A stretch of 64,000 bases of DNA from Roseburia hominis (lineage in GTDB: Bacteria > Bacillota > Clostridia > Lachnospirales > Lachnospiraceae): the NCBI GenBank assembly GCA_040702975.1, contig CP159990.1, forward strand, positions 2,852,001 through 2,916,000, written 5' to 3'. Below are positions 50,408 through 59,541 of the stretch, piece by piece. Each line of letters starts with the position of its first letter. Position 1 is the first letter of the stretch. Position numbers and translations under genes: made by a program. A model generated the notes under the pieces. It was not told where the DNA came from, did not search any database, and was given only the letters and a program-made list of their open reading frames with translations.

Positions 50408-51103
50408 ATGAAAAACAAAAGCATTCTTATCGTTGATGATGAATCTGATCTTCTGGAAATGCTGCAGTCTATTTTTGAACGTGCCGGATATACAAAAATT
50501 GCCACTGCATCTTCTGGGAAAGAAGCACTGGGTATATTTCGGAACCATCAGCCTGATATGATAATCCTTGATGTAATGATGCCCGGGATGGACGGATTTA
50601 CGGTCCTTAAGGAAATCCGCAGAATAAGCACTGTTCCTGTGCTGATGCTTACAGCCCGCGGGGAAGCTGATGATAAGTTTTCGGGATTTGAAAATGGTGC
50701 GGATGATTATCTGGTAAAACCTTTCCTGCCCAAAGAACTCCTCCTCCGTGTACAGGCAATCTTAAACCGATCCTATCCGGAAAAGGAAAGAATCGTATAT
50801 CTGGACGCATCCACTGTTGATCTGGATAAAGCGGAAGTTCAGCGCGGCAATGAAATATTTTCATTGACCGCAAAAGAGTTCCTGTTGTTTGAAAAACTAT
50901 TTGAAAATGCCGGAAGGATCGTAACCACAGGCTCCCTTTGCGAAACAGTCTGCGGAGAATTTTGGGAAGGTTATGAAAATACACTGGTAACACATATCCG
51001 GCATTTAAGAGAAAAGATAGAGGGCAATCCTTCGAAGCCTGTTTCACTTTTAAATGTAAAAGGGCTTGGATATTGCCTTCACCTTAAGGAGGACAAACGA
51101 TGA
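50408..51103 (+). CDS. OmpR-family response regulator (module B)
   Basis: A 231-residue regulator: receiver (SILIVDDESDLLEMLQSIF, phospho-Asp in MIILDVMMPGMDGF, Lys in LVKPFLPK) and winged helix (TLVTHIRHLREKIEGNPSKP, NVKGLGYCLHL). AAAAGGAGG precedes the ATG and TATAAT lies near 50375. It is divergent from the ABC operon and overlaps the kinase by 4 bp. Nearly the same wording as RR1. Confidence 0.93.
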   Translation: MKNKSILIVDDESDLLEMLQSIFERAGYTKIATASSGKEALGIFRNHQPDMIILDVMMPGMDGFTVLKEIRRISTVPVLMLTARGEADDKFSGFENGADDYLVKPFLPKELLLRVQAILNRSYPEKERIVYLDASTVDLDKAEVQRGNEIFSLTAKEFLLFEKLFENAGRIVTTGSLCETVCGEFWEGYENTLVTHIRHLREKIEGNPSKPVSLLNVKGLGYCLHLKEDKR

Positions 51104-52473
51104 AACAGGTAGATAGTTTTTTTCGGCGCTATATCCTTTCTACCCTGGGGATTTTAATATTGTTTCTTGTTGTCAATGTCGTGCTGGTCGGTCTGTTTCT
51201 TCTCACTGCACATTTGAATGGCGTGAAAGATCCCGTTTTCCCCATAGAGCATTTCGCCTCTTTGATCGAAAAAAAAGACGATATCATAGCAGCCGATTCT
51301 GAAGTACAGGATATTTTGACACAGACAGATACATGGGCCATGCTTTTAGATGAAAATGGGACTGTAATCTGGCAAAACAGTTTGCCAAAAGGACTCCCTC
51401 TTGAATATTCCGCAACGGATATCGCAATATTCAGTAAATGGTATCTTGATGACTATCCTGTGAAAGTCTGGAAACATCCCGACGGGCTATTAGTCATCGG
51501 CTTTCAGCCCGGCACAAGGGTCCATTACTATTTTTCAATGAAAGCGGACTATCTTTATGCTGCGATTTTAGGTATTATCTGTGCCCTGATCATTAACATC
51601 TGTGTAATGGTCATTCTGTTCATACGAAATACCAGAAAAGTCGAAGTAGCCATGAGACCGATTATGGATGGAATCCATAAACTTTCCCAGGGGAAGGCAT
51701 TCCATCTGGAAGAGAAAGGAGGGCTTGCAGAAATCAATGCAGGGCTGAACCATGCCGGAGCCTATCTTATAAAAAAAGATAATACACGGGCTGAGTGGAT
51801 TCGCGGAATATCCCATGATATCCGGACGCCTCTTTCTATCATTTTAGGTTACTCCAGCGAAATTGAAGATACCCCTGACTTACCTGCGGCAACAAGAAGG
51901 CAGGCTGGTATCATCCGGAAACAGAGTGAGAAACTCCGTTCACTGGTTGCAGACCTGAATTTAACAACAAAACTGGAATATTCCATGCAGCCGATCCACA
52001 TACAGGCTTTGAATCCGTTTGAGCTTGCCCGACAGGTCATAAGTGAATTTTTCAATAGCGGGCTGTCAAAAATGTATGGATTGAATTATTCTGAAGCAGA
52101 TTCTGATACAGTAAAACCTATATATGGAGATGTTTCTCTACTCAACCGGATGCTCCACAATCTGATACAGAATAGCATTACACATAACCCAAAAGGCTGT
52201 CAGATATCTGTTTCTGCCAAAATAGACAACGGAACCTGTATATTCTGCGTCACGGACTCCGGCTGTGGAATAAAAGAATCTTATCTGTCGCTGCTAAATA
52301 ACGATACCAGCATCCCAAGTTCACAGGAAGAAACGGACGAAGCCGAGCATGGATTAGGGCTTAAAATAGTGCGGCAGATTGTAAAAGTGCATCAAGGAGC
52401 AATCCAATTTTCAAATGTCTTACCACATGGCTTAAAAGTCGAAATCCATTTACCAGAAAAACTCAATAAATAA
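51100..52473 (+). CDS. Sensor histidine kinase (module B)
   Basis: A 457-residue kinase with two membrane helices (about residues 13-36 and 153-175), an extracellular domain of about 115 residues, a HAMP-like linker, the His of GISHDIRTPLSIILGYSS and an ATPase domain (HNLIQNSITHNPKG, HGLGLKIVRQIVK). Same layout as HK1, with shared phrases such as DTWAMLLDENGTVIWQNS. It probably senses the agent exported by its ABC partner. Confidence 0.92.
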   Translation: MKQVDSFFRRYILSTLGILILFLVVNVVLVGLFLLTAHLNGVKDPVFPIEHFASLIEKKDDIIAADSEVQDILTQTDTWAMLLDENGTVIWQNSLPKGLPLEYSATDIAIFSKWYLDDYPVKVWKHPDGLLVIGFQPGTRVHYYFSMKADYLYAAILGIICALIINICVMVILFIRNTRKVEVAMRPIMDGIHKLSQGKAFHLEEKGGLAEINAGLNHAGAYLIKKDNTRAEWIRGISHDIRTPLSIILGYSSEIEDTPDLPAATRRQAGIIRKQSEKLRSLVADLNLTTKLEYSMQPIHIQALNPFELARQVISEFFNSGLSKMYGLNYSEADSDTVKPIYGDVSLLNRMLHNLIQNSITHNPKGCQISVSAKIDNGTCIFCVTDSGCGIKESYLSLLNNDTSIPSSQEETDEAEHGLGLKIVRQIVKVHQGAIQFSNVLPHGLKVEIHLPEKLNK

Positions 52474-52481
52474 CTGCAAAA

Positions 52482-52516
52482 ATGTCCCAGAGTAGCTCAA
52501 TGCTGCTCTGAGACAT
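52482..52516 (+). terminator. Hairpin after the module B kinase
   Basis: ATGTCCCAGAGTAGC pairs with GCTGCTCTGAGACAT with two mismatches around a 5-nt loop. The following T-tract is short, so it may be a weak terminator. Confidence 0.55.
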
Positions 52517-52574
52517 CCCTCTTATCCCAACAAATCCCAATATCCAGATCACATAATTTTGTTCCTTTATAATT

Positions 52575-53027
52575 TTATCTATGAATATACATTCTTGTTT
52601 TTTCTTCTTCTCCATCACCTTGAACCATACATAAAAATTCCCAACCATAACGTTCATAGAATGATGTATGATCTGTAATCAAATAAACAGGTGTTATTCC
52701 CTTATTTTTCATATCTTCTACAACAAGCCTTAGCAACTGCCCTGCTATCTCCATATTCCGATATTCTTTCTCTGTATATACCGCACAAACATTAGGGGCA
52801 AGATCTTTTCTGTCATGGAAATCATTCTCAACCACTCCCAAACCAGCAATTATTTTATCCTCATCTAAACAAAGATACCAGCCATACTCCGTTAAACCTT
52901 TCAGATAAGCTTCCATACACTCAAAATATGCTTCTCGTGGCACACCCCATTTACTATGAAACCATGTAGCTGCAGCATCCATAAGAGCTGGCTCATCTAT
53001 CAGCTTAATATATCTATATTCTTTCAT
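52575..53027 (-). CDS. GNAT-family N-acetyltransferase
   Basis: A 150-residue acetyltransferase (VCAVYTEKEYRNMEIAGQLL with the acetyl-CoA loop, then YERYGWEFL). AAAGGAG precedes ATG 53027; the longer frame is ignored. Substrate unknown. A separate small gene in an accessory stretch. Confidence 0.88.
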   Translation of the reverse strand: MKEYRYIKLIDEPALMDAAATWFHSKWGVPREAYFECMEAYLKGLTEYGWYLCLDEDKIIAGLGVVENDFHDRKDLAPNVCAVYTEKEYRNMEIAGQLLRLVVEDMKNKGITPVYLITDHTSFYERYGWEFLCMVQGDGEEEKTRMYIHR

Positions 53028-53080
53028 TATGTCTCCTTTATTACAACAATAAGCCAGACGCATTTATCTGGCTTACTATC

Positions 53081-53377
53081 TCACTTAAATTCAGCATGAT
53101 TTCTTTTTAAAAACGCTATATCATTTCCATATTTATAAGCAAGTTCAGAATCGTTTTCAAAGAAGCGCTTATACTCATCCGATATGATTTTTGCAGACTT
53201 TTTCCTTTCATAAACAGCAAGATTCCATGAATGCTTACATTTTGTGCATCTGTATATGAGCCATACATCAACACGGCTCCCATTGGCATTCACTCTAAAT
53301 TTACCTGTATTTATGAATACTTGCTTTTTTCCACACCCCCCGCAGCGGTGATATACTTTTATTGTATCTATTCGCAT
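53081..53377 (-). CDS. DUF1062-like zinc-ribbon protein (short)
   Basis: A 98-residue protein with two Cys pairs (CGGCG and CTKC) framing a GKFRVNANGSRVDVWLIYRC core, the hallmark of DUF1062. Family members are usually longer, so this may be a shortened form. It overlaps the CD3324 gene by 10 bp; the two are cotranscribed. Function unknown. Confidence 0.75.
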   Translation of the reverse strand: MRIDTIKVYHRCGGCGKKQVFINTGKFRVNANGSRVDVWLIYRCTKCKHSWNLAVYERKKSAKIISDEYKRFFENDSELAYKYGNDIAFLKRNHAEFK

Positions 53378-53655
53378 CTTCTTGAATCTGTCGTATCATT
53401 ACTCGTTCTTAAGATTCTTTGGATGCTCTTTTGGGATAAGGAATACTCTTCTGCAAGGCCTGCTATGGAAACTCCACTCATATGTTTTTGACGTATTTCA
53501 TCGTTTCTTGACTCATAATACTGCTTTGTTTTGGTCTGGCTACCCCAATCCTTTTTCTCTCTACATGGAATGTATATGCTTTTTCCACTGACATATTGCT
53601 GAATAGTTTCTATTAATTCGTGTGGCAGAATCTCCTCTGCCCTAACATAGCCCAT
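53368..53655 (-). CDS. CD3324-family HTH protein
   Basis: A 95-residue protein: MGYVRAEEILPHELIETIQQ, GKSIYIPCREKKDWGSQT, then an HTH of Mor-like type (VSIAGLAEEYSLSQKSIQRI). Common in Clostridia as a small regulator. Translationally coupled to the DUF1062-like gene. The 242 bp to its right (53656-53897) hold only a GAGCTTAA/TTAAGCTC hairpin. Confidence 0.85.
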   Translation of the reverse strand: MGYVRAEEILPHELIETIQQYVSGKSIYIPCREKKDWGSQTKTKQYYESRNDEIRQKHMSGVSIAGLAEEYSLSQKSIQRILRTSNDTTDSRRCE

Positions 53656-53897
53656 TACAATCCTCCTAATATCTTTTCCGGGGATTCATCTGAGCTTAAC
53701 TATTCTTTTATTTTAAGCTCAGACTACTGAGCAATAACATATCTTCTTCTCATATATAAGCCACTCCTTTCTGCGTTCTCTGTCATATGATACATATATC
53801 ATACGGTCTTTGCAACCTCATTTTTATTTATAAACAACCTTGTCCTACACAAAGCTAAAATATCTATTTTGTTCAATTCTATAGGATAGACTTTGCA

Positions 53898-54347
53898 CTA
53901 CATATCTAACCATTGAATAAAAGCTGTTTTATCTGTACAGTTATATCCTGCATTTTTATAAAATTCTAACGTCTTTTGTTCTTTTGAACCTGTAAGCAGC
54001 ATCATCTTGTAGCAATTATTATTTTCAGCTATGGTTTTTGCATAATTTAAGCATTCCGTGGCATAACCATGCCCTCTATAGTCTGCATGAGTAACAACAT
54101 TTTCCACAAACGCATACGGACGTATGTTTCTTGTTAAGTTTGGAATAATCACACAAACGCACGAAGAAACAATCTTTCCGTCGATAGCCTTCACAATAAG
54201 ATGATGATTTTTATCTGCTATAATTTGATTCCAAATGACCGATAAATGTTCTGACTGTTCCGGAACATTCTCTTCATGCAAATACAAATATAAATTCAAC
54301 ACTTCCAGCAAATCTTCCTGGTTCGCTTCACGAATCATTCTTATCAC
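53898..54347 (-). CDS. GNAT-family N-acetyltransferase
   Basis: A 149-residue acetyltransferase with the motif A region VVTHADYRGHGYATECLNYA and the C-terminal EQKTLEFYKNAGYNC. Substrate unknown. Single gene. Confidence 0.9.
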   Translation of the reverse strand: MIRMIREANQEDLLEVLNLYLYLHEENVPEQSEHLSVIWNQIIADKNHHLIVKAIDGKIVSSCVCVIIPNLTRNIRPYAFVENVVTHADYRGHGYATECLNYAKTIAENNNCYKMMLLTGSKEQKTLEFYKNAGYNCTDKTAFIQWLDM

Positions 54348-54408
54348 CTCAACTCATTTATCTCCGTCATAAAATATTTAATCCATAAATTTCATTATAA
54401 CGAAATTA

Positions 54409-54732
54409 TTACATTCTGATTTCCGACTTAAAATACTGTTCCTGAAACTTTATCTGCTCCATGATTTCCTTCTCACTAAAAGAAAGATTTTCAGGTGCAA
54501 CCACCCATTTTTCTTCAACATCATCCAACCGATGTACAATCGCAATAATCTTTCCTGTAAATTCTTTAACAGCTTCATTTACACCAATGATATAAGCATC
54601 CTGCTCCTCACCATCCGGAGCCATAATGCCTTCGATATATCCGTAGTTAACAGGATAATACAGGTCTTTATGTTCTGGATGATAACTTCCAAGCGGTCTG
54701 TCAACGATGACTTTTACAATCTCTCCAATCAT
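54409..54732 (-). CDS. Inorganic-pyrophosphatase-like protein
   Basis: About 107 residues: EIVKVIVDRPLGSYHPEHKD, YYPVNYGYIEGIMAPDGEEQ and DAYIIGVNE resemble the core of soluble family I pyrophosphatases, with the acidic DGEEQDAY cluster. It is much shorter than true enzymes (about 175 residues), so catalysis is uncertain. ATG 54732 with AAAGGAGG is the start; the extra 18 codons upstream lack a site. Confidence 0.75.
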   Translation of the reverse strand: MIGEIVKVIVDRPLGSYHPEHKDLYYPVNYGYIEGIMAPDGEEQDAYIIGVNEAVKEFTGKIIAIVHRLDDVEEKWVVAPENLSFSEKEIMEQIKFQEQYFKSEIRM

Positions 54733-55077
54733 TCCAGCCTCCTTTTCTGCAAAAACGTTCAAACCGTCTGATGCGTCTATCCACATCGCGCTGCAGTGCC
54801 TTTGTCAGATGTCAGCCAGCAAATTAAAGTTCCTGTCTCCTGCACAAATACAGCAAATTAAAATCTCAACATTTAATTATTATCTATGTCAGCGTGCAGT
54901 AAAAAACAGCACACTTTTATCTTGACCATCCTGCTCTATTCCAGTATAGTTTTTATGGAACAAAAAAGAGAAAGAACAGCCCCTCCTACAGTTCGTTCTT
55001 TCTCTCATACACCAGCATACCTGCCATATACGGGATCATGTCCCACTCATGAGGCTTTGGCATCACTGACATTTATT

Positions 55078-55671
55078 ATGATAAGAAATAATTCCCTGTT
55101 TTGCAAGTTAATTCGTATAAAATCTTCATCAAAAAAGCTTTTTGACTCCTTCATGGACGGTTTCCGGCCTGAACTACAGACCTGCCCCTGTTGTGGGGCA
55201 AAGGGAGCTTGTTCCGTCCATGCCTATTATGAACGTTCCCTGGCTGATTTCGTTGGTGGAAAGCCTGTCTGGCACAGCCTCTGTATCCTGCGCCTTGTCT
55301 GTTCCTGCGGCCATACCCATGCCATCCTTCCGGATTTCATCATCCCTTATTCCTCCTACGGCCTTTTCTTTATCCTCCGTGTCCTGGCGGAATATTTCCT
55401 TCGGCTTGCTTCCGTAGAAAAAATCTGCGCACGCTTCTGTATTAACCAAAACCAGCTCTACCATTGGCTTTCCCTGTTCAAAAAGCAGAAGGAAGAGTGG
55501 CTGGGCCTTCTCTCTTCCAGGGAGTCCTCCGGCCTCTCTTTCCTGAAAGGCCTTTTTCGGATGCCCGCTTATTCCGGCTTTGCATCCGGTTTTGTCCGCC
55601 GCTTCTCTGTCTCCTTCCTCCAGTCCCACAGAAATCCGGCGGCTTACTGCCAACAGCAGTTCGGCCCCTGA
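55078..55671 (+). CDS. Transposon zinc-ribbon protein (DUF6431-like)
   Basis: About 197 residues. A Cys-rich ribbon (CPCCGAKGAC, then CSCGH) is followed by helices (EKICARFCINQNQLYHWLSL) that resemble an HTH. It may play a TniQ-like target-selection role, inferred from layout only. The start is uncertain: ATG 55078 lacks a clear ribosome site. A hairpin AGAGAAAGAAC/GTTCTTTCTCT at 54967-55006 precedes it. Confidence 0.65.
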   Translation: MIRNNSLFCKLIRIKSSSKKLFDSFMDGFRPELQTCPCCGAKGACSVHAYYERSLADFVGGKPVWHSLCILRLVCSCGHTHAILPDFIIPYSSYGLFFILRVLAEYFLRLASVEKICARFCINQNQLYHWLSLFKKQKEEWLGLLSSRESSGLSFLKGLFRMPAYSGFASGFVRRFSVSFLQSHRNPAAYCQQQFGP

Positions 55672-55760
55672 ACCGTTTCCCAGACACCACATAACACAGG
55701 GATGGTCTCCAGGCTGTTCTTCCTATATGCTGATAGAAAACAGTAAAGGAGGATTTTTTT

Positions 55761-57029
55761 ATGCATTACAACACCAAAAACTTTTCAGACGCATCTGCTA
55801 TGGCACAGTTCCGGCTCGCACTCATTGCACCGGTCATCCATGGCCTTTATCCGGATGCGTCCAGAAACGCCTATTACCAGCGGGTAACGGAAAAACCCCT
55901 CACCCTGCCTGACGGCTCTGTATTCCAGTACAGCCCCAAGACCCTCAGCAAGTGGGCCTCTCTTTACCAGAATGGCGGCATTGACGCGCTCATGCCCCGG
56001 GAACGTTCCGACAAAGGCTCCACACGCGCCTTGCCGGACACGGCCATTGAAGAGATCTACCGGCTGAAAGAGGCTTTCCCACGCTTAAACGCAACCCAGA
56101 TCCACCGCCATCTTGTGGAGGAAGCTTTTATCCCCGCCTCTGTCAGCGTCTGCGCCGTCCAGCGCTTCGTGAAAAAGCATGACCTGAAGTCGGCGCGCAA
56201 TCCATCTATGAGGGACAGGAAAGCTTTTGAGGAAGATGCCTTTGGGAAAATGTGGCAGGCGGATACCTGTTACCTCCCTTATATCACGGAAGGCGGGCAG
56301 CGCAGGAGGGTTTACTGCATTATGATCATTGATGACCACTCGCGTTTCCTGGTGGGCGGCGGCCTTTTTTATAACGATAACGCCTATAACTTCCAGAAAG
56401 TTTTAAAAAACGCAGTTGCCTCCCACGGCATTCCGGCGAAACTCTATGTCGACAATGGCTGCAGCTACTCAAATGAACAGCTCTCCCTGATCTGCGGCTC
56501 CATCGGCACGGTCCTCCTTCATACAAAAGTGCGGGACGGCGCCAGCAAGGCCAAGATCGAACGCCAGTTCAGGACATTCAAGGAGACCTGGCTTTATACG
56601 CTGGACATGGATTCCATCACGTCCCTGGCACAGTTCAATTCCCTCCTGCGGGACTATATCCGCACCTACAATACTTCCATGCATTCCGGCATCGGCTGTA
56701 CCCCCATGGAACGTTACCAGAAGACGCGCTGTGCCATACAGATGCCAAAGTCCAGGGAATGGCTGGAGGAATGTTTCTTAAACCGCATCAACAGGAAGGT
56801 GAATAAGGATTCCACTGTCTCCATCGACAAGGTCTCCTATGACGTCCCCATGCAGTTCATCTCATCCAAAGTTGAGATCCGCTTCCTTCCCGACGATATG
56901 TCCTCTGCCTACATCCTTTATGAGGGGGAGCATTATCCCATCCGGCCGACAGATAAAAATGAAAACTGCAGGACAAAACGTAACAACACCCCTTCTATTG
57001 ATTATTCAAAGATAGGAGGTGCCTGCTGA
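55761..57029 (+). CDS. DDE (rve-type) transposase
   Basis: A 422-residue transposase. N-terminal helix-turn-helix segments (TLSKWASLYQNGGIDALMPR, LNATQIHRHLVEE) precede an integrase-core domain with the DDE residues in MWQADTCYL, KLYVDNGCSY and ASKAKIERQFRTFK, and a beta C-terminal domain. AAAGGAGG before the ATG. Its stop overlaps the ATPase start. Motifs look intact. Confidence 0.9.
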   Translation: MHYNTKNFSDASAMAQFRLALIAPVIHGLYPDASRNAYYQRVTEKPLTLPDGSVFQYSPKTLSKWASLYQNGGIDALMPRERSDKGSTRALPDTAIEEIYRLKEAFPRLNATQIHRHLVEEAFIPASVSVCAVQRFVKKHDLKSARNPSMRDRKAFEEDAFGKMWQADTCYLPYITEGGQRRRVYCIMIIDDHSRFLVGGGLFYNDNAYNFQKVLKNAVASHGIPAKLYVDNGCSYSNEQLSLICGSIGTVLLHTKVRDGASKAKIERQFRTFKETWLYTLDMDSITSLAQFNSLLRDYIRTYNTSMHSGIGCTPMERYQKTRCAIQMPKSREWLEECFLNRINRKVNKDSTVSIDKVSYDVPMQFISSKVEIRFLPDDMSSAYILYEGEHYPIRPTDKNENCRTKRNNTPSIDYSKIGGAC

Positions 57030-57835
57030 TGTTCCGCACTTACTATGGGCTGGCCTTCAACCCTTTTGACAAACAGATGGCCTCTGAGAAGGACCGTTTC
57101 CTCTCGAAAGACATCTCGGAGATGCTCTCACGGCTGGACTACCTCAAGGATACCAGGGGCATCGGGCTGTTCACCGCACGCCCCGGCATGGGCAAGTCCT
57201 TCGCACTGCGCTGTTTTGCCAAAAGCCTGAACCCGAATCTTTACCACATGGAGTATCTCTGCCTCTCTACCGTCAGTGTCATGGAGTTCTACCGCCAGTT
57301 CTGTTCTACGCTTGGTATAGAACCCAAAGGCGGCAAACCCGGCATGTTCCGGGCGATCCAGGAGCAGGTCCTCTATCTCTACCGTGAAAAGAAGCAGCCC
57401 CTCCTCCTTGCCATCGATGAGGCACAGTATCTCTCTACCGGCATTCTGGAGGATATCAAGATGCTCATGAATTACGGCTATGATTCCCTCAACTGCTTTA
57501 CTCTCATACTCTGTGGGGAGCCCCATCTGAACAATACGCTCAAAAAGCCCGTCCATGAGGCACTGCGGCAGCGTGTTACCGTCCACTATAACTTCTCCGG
57601 GCTCTCCGATTCGGAAGTCGGGCAGTATGTCCTCCACAAGATCGCCTGTGCTGGCGGAGCTTCCTCCATTATTGACCATGCAGCCCTGTGTGCTGTCCAC
57701 AGCCACTCCCAGGGCAGTCCCAGGCTTGTTGATAACCTGATGACCAACGCGCTGACACTTGGGGCACAGATGGAAAAGAAGGTCATTGATACAGAGGTCA
57801 TCCTGGCTTCCGTCAGCAGCCAGAACCTCGGCTAA
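57029..57835 (+). CDS. AAA ATPase of the transposon (TniB/ExeA-like)
   Basis: A 268-residue ATPase: Walker A ARPGMGKS (residues 50-57), Walker B LLLAIDEAQYL, sensor region LILCGEPHLN and QGSPRLVDNLMTNAL. Such ATPases choose the target and activate the DDE transposase. Coupled to the transposase gene by a 1-bp overlap. Confidence 0.9.
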   Translation: MFRTYYGLAFNPFDKQMASEKDRFLSKDISEMLSRLDYLKDTRGIGLFTARPGMGKSFALRCFAKSLNPNLYHMEYLCLSTVSVMEFYRQFCSTLGIEPKGGKPGMFRAIQEQVLYLYREKKQPLLLAIDEAQYLSTGILEDIKMLMNYGYDSLNCFTLILCGEPHLNNTLKKPVHEALRQRVTVHYNFSGLSDSEVGQYVLHKIACAGGASSIIDHAALCAVHSHSQGSPRLVDNLMTNALTLGAQMEKKVIDTEVILASVSSQNLG

Positions 57836-57854
57836 GGAAGGAGGGGTACTGTTT

Positions 57855-58169
57855 ATGGAATACACCTGTATTCTCAGGCACGGTTCACGGAAAGAATGCT
57901 GGACTGGAAAACTTACGCTGCTGCGGAAACTTCCCGGCCAGTACGAAGCAGAAATCAGCGGGAGAGGGACTTACTTCCACATCCTTGCCGGGCGGCATAA
58001 ATATGGGAATTACCTGTGCATCCCCAACCATGATATCGGGTGCGAATTATCTGATTTCTCCGATATCTTCTGGAACGAAGAAAGGCTCCGCAGTCTGATG
58101 CGGAAGGTAGACGCAGTAACCGTGGCCACCGCCCTGGTGTATCTGCCTGCCCTGGCTGATAATATTTGA
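57855..58169 (+). CDS. Small transposon-associated protein
   Basis: A 104-residue protein starting MEYTCILRHGSRKECWTGKL at ATG 57855 after GAAGGAGGGG. Mixed beta-rich sequence (YEAEISGRGTYFHILAGRHK) and no known domain. It belongs to the transposon operon; it could be an accessory or passenger gene. Confidence 0.6.
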   Translation: MEYTCILRHGSRKECWTGKLTLLRKLPGQYEAEISGRGTYFHILAGRHKYGNYLCIPNHDIGCELSDFSDIFWNEERLRSLMRKVDAVTVATALVYLPALADNI

Positions 58170-58320
58170 AAGATTACGAATTTTACATGGGCTGTGGATC
58201 CCACAATGGATTCCACAGCTCTTTGTATTTCAGAGCAGTCTCCCTGTTGCCAACAGCGTGCCGCGTTTTTGATAGAAGAATGCATTTGCAGGTTGCACTG
58301 CGCAGTCAACGGGATAAAAA

Positions 58321-59463
58321 TCAGAAAAATAATTCGCCGTTTATGTCTCCTTCAATTTGCCGTCCAACAGTCAGACGCAAGTCCGGCTCATACCAGATAT
58401 TTTTTAGTTCCAGCTTTCCCTGCTTTTTATCATAAGCCATTTCTATCCTGCCTGCAAATCTGTCTCCATAGAGAATCGGCAAAACATAATAACCATATTT
58501 ACGCTGCTGCTTCGGCGTATAGATTTCCCATTTATAAGAAAAATCAAAAACTGCTCCTATAAGCTTCCTGTCCCAGATCAGATTATCCAGCGGTGCAATA
58601 AATTCACAGCGCTTTTTCATCGGGGGATTTTTCAATATAAATTCTGCAAGTCCTGCATCCTCCCTGCGGCAATACAACGGCTCCCCAATCTCTTCCACTT
58701 TTACTTCAATAATCTTCTCTTCTTTTAACAGCATCTCGAATATAGCATTTCTCTGTGCAGCCTTAAGTCCCTGTATACCCAGCCATGCGTCAGAAGCATG
58801 GTTCCACAAAAGTCCCACCGAACCAATGCGCTCTGACACCAGCCATTTTCTATAATCAAAATCCGAAAGATAAGGCTCTGGTTGATTCAAAAATTCTGCC
58901 GGAATGCATTTTTCAATCAGATCATAATATTTCAATGTTCCGCTCTTATGATGGATTCCCAGTTCTCCGACAAAATACATATGTTCCAACGCCGCTCTCG
59001 ACAGCTTGGTATCACTCCAATACCAGGAAACCTTTCCCGCTATGTCCAAATCTGCGCTGCACAGTGGTCCCCGCCGTGCAATTTCCTCACGCACCCGTTC
59101 CTGTACCTCCAAAATTTCTGTATGGCTTCTCTCCCAGCTTCGGTGAGCCTGCCGCTCCCGGCCAAAATATTTCCAGTTTTCTATTGGAAGAATCGCGAGA
59201 TTTTTATCAAAATAATCCACCAGTTTCCGGTCAATATATAAAAGCTCATAAAGCATCGTCTTTTGATAGTCTTTGATTCTGGACTGCAAAACCAGATCCG
59301 CATTTCTGCCACAGACATCCACCGGATCAAACTGAATGCATCCTGCCTGCCGGATAAAAGAAAGGATTCCTTCTTTTCCAACAAATTTGTAATCCCCCAG
59401 CAAGCCATGCTTTAATAACAAAAACTGCCGCGCCTGTTTTTTCGTAAAATAAATTCTGTCCAT
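58321..59463 (-). CDS. AlkX/YcaQ-type DNA glycosylase (HTH_42 family)
   Basis: A 380-residue protein of the winged-helix YcaQ family, which unhooks DNA interstrand crosslinks. The catalytic-type QxD motif is present as CIQFDPVDVCGRN near residue 42. Conserved IDRKLVDYFDKNLAILP, then RRGPLCSADL and FIAPLDNLIWDRKL follow. The C-terminal GRIEMAYDKKQGKLELKNIW is typical. Start at ATG 59463 with GGGAGGG just upstream. Single gene; the downstream transposon ends about 150 bp away. Confidence 0.85.
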   Translation of the reverse strand: MDRIYFTKKQARQFLLLKHGLLGDYKFVGKEGILSFIRQAGCIQFDPVDVCGRNADLVLQSRIKDYQKTMLYELLYIDRKLVDYFDKNLAILPIENWKYFGRERQAHRSWERSHTEILEVQERVREEIARRGPLCSADLDIAGKVSWYWSDTKLSRAALEHMYFVGELGIHHKSGTLKYYDLIEKCIPAEFLNQPEPYLSDFDYRKWLVSERIGSVGLLWNHASDAWLGIQGLKAAQRNAIFEMLLKEEKIIEVKVEEIGEPLYCRREDAGLAEFILKNPPMKKRCEFIAPLDNLIWDRKLIGAVFDFSYKWEIYTPKQQRKYGYYVLPILYGDRFAGRIEMAYDKKQGKLELKNIWYEPDLRLTVGRQIEGDINGELFF

Positions 59464-59541
59464 TTGCCCTCCCACCGCTAATACAGAAAACGGCAGAACC
59501 CGTCATCATACTGTAGCAACAGAATTAATCCATAATGTTTC

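Larger units (their letters stand above)
54817..58169 (+). mobile_element. Four-gene DDE/AAA transposon (IS21/Tn7-like organisation)
   Basis: Contains a zinc-ribbon protein (DUF6431-like), a DDE transposase, an AAA ATPase and a small protein, all rightward with short gaps. The repeat CAGCAAATTAAA occurs at 54817 and 54851 on the left, spaced 34 bp, and may be transposase-binding sites. The true ends were not resolved; coordinates cover the first repeat to the last gene. Confidence 0.65.

Noticed and set aside
57128..57865. 245-residue minus-strand frame opposite the transposon ATPase
   Set aside because: Exact shadow of a well-supported AAA ATPase with clear motifs.
54780..58320. Terminal inverted repeats of the four-gene transposon (CTGCAGTGC near 54791 against CTGCGCAGTGC near 58299)
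   Set aside because: Match needs a 2-nt gap and does not extend; ends left unresolved.
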